A DNA stretch of 64,000 bases from Lactuca virosa (lineage: Eukaryota; Streptophyta; Magnoliopsida; Asterales; Asteraceae): the NCBI GenBank assembly GCA_928212115.1, contig CAKMRJ010000001.1, positions 185,625,771-185,689,770 on the forward strand, written 5' to 3'. Below the pieces are notes generated by a model. The model was not told the DNA's origin. It did not search any database and saw nothing but the letters and a program-made list of their open reading frames with translations. The position numbers and the translations under genes are program-made. Of this stretch, positions 57,041-64,000 are shown piece after piece (position 1 is the first letter of the stretch; each line of letters opens with the position of its first letter).

Positions 57041-57204
57041 CATAATTAGTTTAATGTTATTAATAATTTTCTATTGTATTTCTTAAAAGGCAGCAAACAT
57101 GCCATAGTGAGTTTTTATATCAACTTCGTATAAATATAATTATTTCAAAGTTAATAATAGCGATATTATTTTAATAGCGTGTATGTATGTAAGTGTCTGT
57201 GTGT

Positions 57205-57278
<74 letters not shown>

Positions 57279-57802
57279 CTATTATGCCCAACGCGGGAAA
57301 TTTACTGAAATCAAAAATTCATTTGAAATTCTCACAACAACAAATGAGTTTTCTAATTTTGTATACTTATGATTTAAAATATAAAGTTATTAATCACTAC
57401 AACTCAAAAGTTTTTATAACTTATGGTTAGTAATTTGTAGTGACTTTTTATTTTCCTCTCATTTATATACATTGTATCCGTATTAGTAATATATAAATAA
57501 ATTTTCTCACAAACAATCACGTGTAATAAAATATATGTGATTAAAATATGAAGAGTTGAAAAAAAGTGTTTTGCCGCATCATGGTTATTACTATACAAGT
57601 TTTTCTTGGAACAATAAGTATTTTTTCATAATTAGTTTAATATTATTAATAATTTTTTATTATATACTTTAAAAAGCAGCAAACATGTTATAGTGAGTTT
57701 TTATATCAACTTCGTATAAATATAATTATTTCAAAGTTAATAATAACGATATAATTATTTTAATAGCATATATGTATGTGTCTGTGTGTGTGAGTGAGTG
57801 TG

Positions 57803-57853
<51 letters not shown>

Positions 57854-58200
57854 TATATATATAACGTGAGAAATTTACTTAAATCAAATTCATTTGAAAT
57901 TCTTACAACAACAAAAGTGTTTTCTAATTTTTGTCTACTTATGATTTCAAATATAAAGTTATTAATCACTACAACTCAAAAGTTTTTGTAACTTATGATT
58001 AGTAATTGGTAGTGACTTTTTATTTTCTTCTCGTTTATTTACATTGTATCCGTATTAATAATATATAAATAAGTTTTCTCGCAAACAATAACGTGTTTTA
58101 AGATATTTGTGATTCAAATATAAAGAGTTAAAAAAAAGTGTTTTGCCGCAACATGATTATTACTTTGTGGATTTTTTCTTGGAACAATAAGTATTATATA
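57041..58200. repeat. Tandem duplication of about 580 bp within the Helitron
   Basis: CATAATTAGTTTAAT occurs at 57041 and 57627 (586 apart); CATTTGAAATTCT at about 57320 and 57891 (571 apart). Each copy runs through GCAGCAAACATG, a (TG)n/(TA)n tract, an ACGYGRGAAATTTACT word (an old Helitron 3'-end-like sequence) and GGAACAATAAGTATT. Confidence 0.8.
57208..57275. repeat. (TA)n microsatellite, 68 bp
   Basis: Longest uninterrupted TA run of the window, preceded by a TG-rich stretch; a shorter counterpart sits at 57813-57862 in the second duplicate, and another run at 58195-58270. Confidence 0.95.
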
Positions 58201-58201
58201 T

Positions 58202-58266
<65 letters not shown>

Positions 58267-58679
58267 ATATGTGTCTTCTATTTATTTTTTGTATGATTTA
58301 TCAGTGTTTAATAATGTTTTTTTTGTTGCAAATGTTATAGTAGATATTGTAGTGTTTTTAGGTTATTAAAAGTTGTAGTTTTTATGTTTTTCATATATTT
58401 GTTATAAATTAAATACATAAATTAACATACAATTTGCAAACCTTAAAATGGTCAATAAAATCATCAAATATTTATTTTTTATACTATTTGTTATTCGTTA
58501 TTTATAGAAATCAATATATGTTTTATATACATCTATTAACATTGTTTTTTCATTTATAAATATTAAATCACAATTTATAGAATTAGGTGAATGATTAAAT
58601 AATTGTGTGGATGTGTATGTTTGCCGTTAAAAAAAACTATATAAATATATTATTGCGTAATGCGCGGGGATTCGTCTAG

Positions 58680-59412
58680 TGTATAATAAGAAGAAGCGGA
58701 AACATGACCTACGGTTTTAGAATCGATTATTCTGTTAGGTGATCGGTGCTTAATCGGTTCCATTAATCAAATTACAAGGAATAGGTTAGAATTAAGTTTA
58801 TTTTTTTTAAATGGATCTAAAACTGTAAAAATATAAAATGTAAAATCTTTTATGAAATAAATTCAATTTACATGTCAATAACCGGTTCAATGTTAAAATA
58901 AAGGGATTGATGAAAGTTAGATATTTTATGAAAAAAAAAATTAATTTAAATCCAAATTCTTTCGTAGAATCAACCCTATGTAATTTCCCATATCCTCAGC
59001 TATCGTCCACTACAAAGAAAAATATTTTCGGAACTCATTTTTTAATCGAAAGAAATGTTTTTGAAATTATGTGATTTGATTTTCAAAATGCTAAATATAT
59101 AACCAAATTTCCAATATCCCACTTCTTCTAGTAACCGACATATATCCAATCCTTGTTAGGTTTGGGAGAGTGGGGTGCAGTTTAGGAAGGGAACATCGCC
59201 CCCATGTGCGGTTTTGGGTGCGATTTAGTTGCACCGATGTAGAATATGATCGTGATTTTTGATCGGTTGGGACTTTTTGACCGTTTGAACGCTCATTTTT
59301 TTAAAAATTCATTTTTTTTCTATTTTACTTATATATAATACCTATCTTATTTTTATCAAATCACACTCACATTTATTTATCTTTCACCATCTTTTTCTCA
59401 AAAACTTTCAAA
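58680..59412. other. Unassigned flank upstream of the ORF1 relic
   Basis: No gene. The GC-richer block at 59150-59280 may be the promoter side or terminal region of the PIF/Harbinger-like element that follows; I could not match a terminal inverted repeat on the other side. Confidence 0.4.
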
Positions 59413-60531
59413 ATGTCTTATTCCAACAATCCAAACAACCAAAAAACACCCACTAGAAACACAACCACCCAAGATCTTCGTACGATCAACCGCTTTATTC
59501 ACCCCATATTATCACTATGGCAGTGTGCTACCATATTTTTCACAACAACAATTCTTACAACCACAACGACTGACACAAACACTTCCACTTCCACAACCAC
59601 AACCCGACCCAAATTTTAATCCATTTTAGTTTTTGTCACAACCTGAGTTTGTTCAACAAACAAAATCACAACCACGAACACTCATTTCTGATTCCGAACC
59701 CGAATTCATTCAAGAAACTCAACTCACTCGAGCACCAACTAAAAGAAAAGAGAAGGTGGTGGCTAAAGGAAGAGAATCCGAACAAGTGTTAGTATTGGCA
59801 CAATCATTGATCGATGTCTTAGAAGATGCGACGAAAGAAAAAGACCAAAAACATGACCGTTTTTGGATGCGGGTTAGACATAGATTCCAAAAATGAATGA
59901 ACCTTGTAGATTATCATTCAAAACATCAAGTATACTCGAAATGGGGGAAGATGAACAAGGAAGTCATGTTGTTTAATAATTTATATAACAACATGAAACG
60001 TCAATGAAAAAGCAGAGAAAGTGATGATTTGATTATGCAGAAAGCACTAAAAGTGTACCAAAAAGAAAACAAGAAGGCTTTCAAGTTTCTTGACATTTGA
60101 CATCTCGTGAAAGATAACATAAAATTGAAAGCAAACAAAACATCCGACGAGCATATCAACAATGGTTTAAAATGCTCATGAACATCCGATCCGACCACAC
60201 TACATCGGATGCTCGTTTTGGTTTCGACCTCAACGATGATGAACACGTTCAAGTTTCACCACCTTCCTAACCAATACGAAGGAACAAAGCAAAAATCAAA
60301 GGCAAAGGAAAAACGTCGAATTAAGATGAGTTGAAAGAAAATGGGGCCGATATGAAGGGTATAAAAGACAGAATGGAGAGAATTTTGCAATTGGCTTCCG
60401 AAAGAGAGCTTCGGGAACGAAAGCATATTGACATAAGAATACTAACGATGGACACATCGCAGATGACCGGGGATGAGCTTGAAATTGTTTTGGAGATGAA
60501 AGTCGATCTCAAAAAACGTTATACTAAGTAG
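59413..60531 (+). pseudogene. PIF/Harbinger-type ORF1 relic (Myb/SANT-like, NAM-associated C-terminus)
   Basis: Start MSYSNNPNNQ follows a TTTCACCATC-rich leader. Gln/Pro-rich N-terminus with acidic repeats (SQPEFVQQT, SEPEFIQET), a KRKEKVV basic patch, then the Myb/SANT-like portion (DRFWMRVRHRFQ, YHSKHQVYSKWGKMN, MLFNNLYNNMKRQ), then the NAM-associated domain (SDDLIMQKALKVYQKENKKAFKFLDI) and a C-terminal helix with ILTMDTSQMTGDELEIVLEM. Stops interrupt it, two of them TGA at expected tryptophans. Such proteins are annotated in plants as NAM-associated or 'glutathione transferase T3-like' and derive from DNA-transposon ORF1 (from memory). No transposase partner is visible nearby. Confidence 0.75.
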
Positions 60532-60570
60532 GTTTTGAGAGTTCTAGTTTTTTTTTTTTTTGTAGGTTCA

Positions 60571-60637
<67 letters not shown>

Positions 60638-61356
60638 AGGAATTTTTTTAATGGCATGTTATGTTTTTTTTAGGTAAGGTAATATAATGGTTTTTAATTT
60701 TTAAGTAGTGAAAAATTATGTTTTTTAATAAAATTAAAATTTTTATTTAAATTAAATTGATAAAAAAAAGTATGACACCACTTTTTGTGTGCGGTAAGAA
60801 ACCATATTTTTATGGTAAAAAATGACATGGTGTCTATATGGTAGTGAAGTGAGTACGGTTTCTGAGGCAACTATTCCTTCAACTTTACTTGGATAGAAAT
60901 ATCATGTAAAACCACTAATTCTCCCTACATTGAGAAAGAAGACCTAACAGTAGAAAGGTCAAAGTATAACTTTGAAAGTAGAATATTACACGAGAAGAAA
61001 ACCAATGATAACGATCTAATACTTACTTGATTGGTTTTCGTTTTGCTAAAAATGTTTCTATCCCTAATGCAATAATCAACTTTAGTCAGGATTGGTCCGT
61101 TAATTTTGAAGCCATGTATAAAAACTAAAAATAGACCTGTAAATAAATTAAAAAATTAAAAAATCAAGGGCAAAATAGTCTTTTTAGGTAAGACAGTGAC
61201 CAAGCGCGCAATAAAAACAAACAGTAGGGACCTTTCGAGTCAAAAAAACATAATTTTAACTTATAAAATTAAAACATGAAAAATATCTCTGATACACATT
61301 AGTGACAACAAACGGTAAACTAGTAAATAGTAAAGTCGTAAAGTGATAAATTCAGT

Positions 61357-61415
<59 letters not shown>

Positions 61416-61667
61416 TTATACATTAATAAGCATTTAGCTTCAAATGCTGAATTTTAAGAGGTACAACCCATTATGCGATTTGTACAATGAATTTATGCAC
61501 TAAAATCTAATCCGGTCAGCAACAATTTTTTTTGACTCAGTCCCCCATTTAATCCTGGATCTAGGGTTATCTAAATAAACTGATTATACGGTATCAAATC
61601 CTTTTTCCCTTCTTTTTCTGGCTCTCTCATGCTCTTTTCTGTTTAAAATTTTGAAATCTTTCCTCTC
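60532..61667. other. Intergenic AT-rich stretch
   Basis: No reading frame of note. Contains (TA)n tracts at 60573-60632 and 61359-61413. Confidence 0.6.
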
Positions 61668-61935
61668 TATAAAATGCTCCCCCTTTTCTCAACAATCTCT
61701 TCTTCTCTCTAACCCTAATTAGCCGTCAGGCACACCATATGGTGGTGTTTTTTTTCTAAGGCTATAGAGGCTCACGCTTTCTTAATCTCATATTCCATAA
61801 CACTCTTTTACTCTACCGATTGTAGGTCTTCCAAGTAGTCGATTCATCAAGATAATGAAGAAGACAATGAACTGAATCTTTATGGGGCTTCTTAACTCTA
61901 TTCTCCTCTTTATTGCTTGCTTTGATAAATTCTTG

Positions 61936-61990
<55 letters not shown>

Positions 61991-64000
61991 CTGATTCTTC
62001 TATTTTTATTGCTCAAAGAATTGTAAGGTATACGTTTTTATTACTTTAAACTCGATGAATTCCTCTGCAAAGACCTAATCACAATAAATGAACCTCGCTT
62101 CCTCTAATTTACTCGATGGAATGAGTACTTAAAGTGGAAAGCATGAAGGTTAGTTTGGCCATATTACATACTCTTATCTGATATAGTTTTGGAATTTAAA
62201 TCAAGATTCTTTAGTAATTGTTTATGCCTAGGCTTGATTTTATCTAGAAGGTGTTTTGACATAGTTTTTGAAGGTGTTTTGACTTTTCCTCTTTTTACTT
62301 TTTAAAGCATTTTTTTAGTTCAGTAATGATAGGATTTAAGTGTTAGTGATTATATTAGTTTAAGTGTGGTGGATTGTTGGCGCTATTAATTCAGGAGGTA
62401 TTCAAGTTAGAAGCAACAAGGTTTGTTAATTTAGTCATTATTCAAGTTAAGTTAATATTATAATATTTTTCTTTAATCTGCCATTATAAAATAATTTTCA
62501 TCTTCCATTTGACCAGTAGTTGGGATTCTGTTTTGGGTTAATTGAATTTCATGACTTCATTTCCATGTAAAATGCAATTCAGGTGTGCCACTCTTAACTC
62601 AAGTTTTCAAAATTATCTAATTTTGTGGATCACCCATCTGATTTTGAAATATCAACTTAATTTCACATGAACTCTCCAAATCTGCATTTTAAAGCATTGG
62701 GTTTTGTTTATGCTCTCAAAATCATCATATACTTGAAAGGAAGTGATTCTTGAAACGTATCTCCATGCTTCTCTACCCAAAATGTATGATGTGTTTGTGT
62801 GTGTGTTGAGTGTGCATGTATGGATTATGGTTGGTTTAAAAAGTTATCATTTTTTTATTATCTTTTTTTCTTGCCGTTTTGCTAATAATTTTTTAAAGTT
62901 AAATTTACCTATTCAGTTGGGGATGTTCTAACAGGTTAACCAAAAGATGATGCATGTGTTGACAACTAGCATTACATTCATCTCTTTTTCTTCCTTTTGG
63001 TAAGAAACTTTGTGTTGCATCAGTTATATTTGTTGTTGTTTTGGAAGATCATTCAAATTTGAAAAATTGCAAATAATAGGAAAATGTAATTTCTGGAACT
63101 CATATGAATTCAGTAAGACACAGGGGTTAGGCTTAATCCATAAGAACACATTTTTTCATGTTCAGTTCAACCTAAATGGGTTTCAGGCGTGTACGAATCT
63201 AAGAGTAGTGTTTATGGTTTTCAGGCCTAAAATGTTTTTATATTTGTTTTTTTCTCTTAAAAGAAGTTTTGTTTTTTCAACAGGTTCAAATCCTCGGCCC
63301 TAAAATATAATTTATTTCCATAAGTATGTTTCTTCATCTTTCTCTTAAATGGTTAAATCTATTTTGGAAATGTTATGTCATTTCTCAATTGGTTTTTGGC
63401 ATAATTCCTGGTTTTTCTTTTTTTTGTTAGGACCAGACGAATTAATTTTGCTTTTTAGCTTTAGATTTCTCTGTTTTACTTTTGGTATGTATATTCTCTT
63501 TCTACAAACTGGTTTTTATTCCTCTATTGGTTTAGTTTTTAAATGTGAAAGTCTATTAATGTATAGTTGTCAGTGGTAGCATGGGGGTTTTGTATGCAGA
63601 GTGAAAAGGGAAGAGGGTGTAGCTGGCTAGAAGGATGGGTAAGAAAGATGTTGGGTAGGTATGTCCCAATGGGTCAACTTTTCTAACTTCCTTTTTTACT
63701 TGATTGATTTTTTATTTTCTGTTTTGTAGGATCCTTTGGGATACAGAACTATGCAGATGTATCTATGTGTGCTTAACATGTACTCTCTATTATTAGAGTT
63801 TTTCATTAACACCTTGTCACATAAGGAGTGAAGGAATAAAAATCGGTTTTTGTAGATTTTATAGTCTTACTGTTTATCTGTATTTGGCTTAGCATAGATG
63901 ATACATATTCGAAAGGAATAAGAACCATTTACTTGGTTTTTCTACAATATTTATCAGATCTTTGTACAATTCCATATTTTTTCCCTTAAAGATGCTATGC
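61668..64000 (+). ncRNA. Putative transcription unit: TATA, CT-rich leader, splice-like sites
   Basis: TATAAAA at 61668-61674, then a pyrimidine-rich leader with AACCCTAATTAG near 61712, typical of a plant 5' UTR. A donor TTCTTG/GTAAGC at 61935/61936 is followed by a (CT)n tract (61941-61984). Possible small exons are bounded by CAG/ and /GT sites at about 62395-62421, 62935-63000, 63600-63640 and a CAG or TAG acceptor near 63284 and 63729. No frame exceeds about 100 codons and none has a known domain. It could be a long noncoding RNA or the 5' untranslated exons and introns of a gene beyond the window. Confidence 0.35.
61941..61984. repeat. (CT)n microsatellite, 44 bp
   Basis: Lies immediately after the putative first splice donor of the right-end transcription unit; pyrimidine tracts near 5' UTRs are common in plants. 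Confidence 0.95.

Larger units (their letters stand above)
56381..58679 (+). mobile_element. Second Helitron-like element, adjacent head-to-tail
   Basis: Starts A/TCTTATAATAGAAGC two bases after the previous element and ends CTAG (58676-58679) followed by T. The terminal hairpin is decayed (GCG..CGC around 58655-58664), but the GGGGATTCGTCTAG tail matches its neighbour's GTGAATTCGTCTAG. Interior is non-coding with a two-copy tandem duplication of about 580 bases and three (TA)n tracts. Confidence 0.65.

Noticed and set aside
59150..60900. Terminal inverted repeats of a complete PIF/Harbinger element around the ORF1 relic
   Set aside because: I could not match the GC-rich 59150-59200 block with an inverted copy on the right side, so no element boundaries are claimed.
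61613..61645. Possible miR156-star-like sequence (GCTCTCTCATGCTCTTTTCTG)
   Set aside because: No complementary mature arm with the expected TGACAGAAGAGAG-type sequence within a plausible hairpin distance.

Overview
This is plant nuclear DNA from an intergenic, repeat-dominated region. The evidence is plant-type Copia and Gypsy LTR retrotransposons, initiator-tRNA-Met primer sites (TGGTATCAGAGCC), Helitron ends, long (TA)n tracts and a degenerate transposon-type Myb/NAM-associated protein. From memory of such repeats I favour an Asteraceae species such as lettuce; this is an inference. I see no intact protein-coding gene. All recognisable coding regions are broken transposon genes.

Layout. 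Positions 1-48152 form one deep nest. The framework is a minus-strand Gypsy element: its integrase starts at 26785 and runs left out of the window, its pol and gag lie at 26785-29703, 37574-37689 and 45760-46001, and its 5' LTR is 46218-48152. A minus-strand Copia element (left edge at or before 8885, right edge 26784) sits in its integrase. That Copia element was itself hit by (i) a SIRE-like Copia element with an extra ORF (1-8884, open at the left), (ii) a pol-less Gypsy element (9158-17382, target duplication GCAGA) and (iii) a minus-strand solo Gypsy LTR (18723-20935, duplication CATAC). The framework Gypsy was also hit by a plus-strand Copia element (29704-37573) and by a Gypsy element with no recognisable genes (37690-45754, duplication CAACT). 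All of this lies in or beside a still older minus-strand Gypsy relic with its 5' LTR at 51392-53258. Positions 54202-58679 are Helitron-derived and very AT-rich. A broken PIF/Harbinger-type ORF1 lies at 59413-60531. From about 61668 a TATA box, a CT-rich leader and splice-like sites suggest the start of a host transcription unit or noncoding RNA.

Most notable: three different Gypsy LTR families (five LTR copies) share an unexpected architecture. Upstream of the TATA box lie a cluster of CpG-rich palindromes (consensus TACGCCCAGCGTA) and a telobox-like palindrome. Further downstream is a conserved splice-donor/acceptor pair enclosing an array of short hairpins whose stems change in compensated fashion while the loop stays purine-rich (GGAG, AGAG, CGAG or similar). 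The two multi-LTR elements carry second hairpin arrays in their internal regions. Neither retains pol, so they look like passengers mobilised in trans. The hairpin arrays and putative LTR intron are the best candidates for an undescribed RNA-level system.
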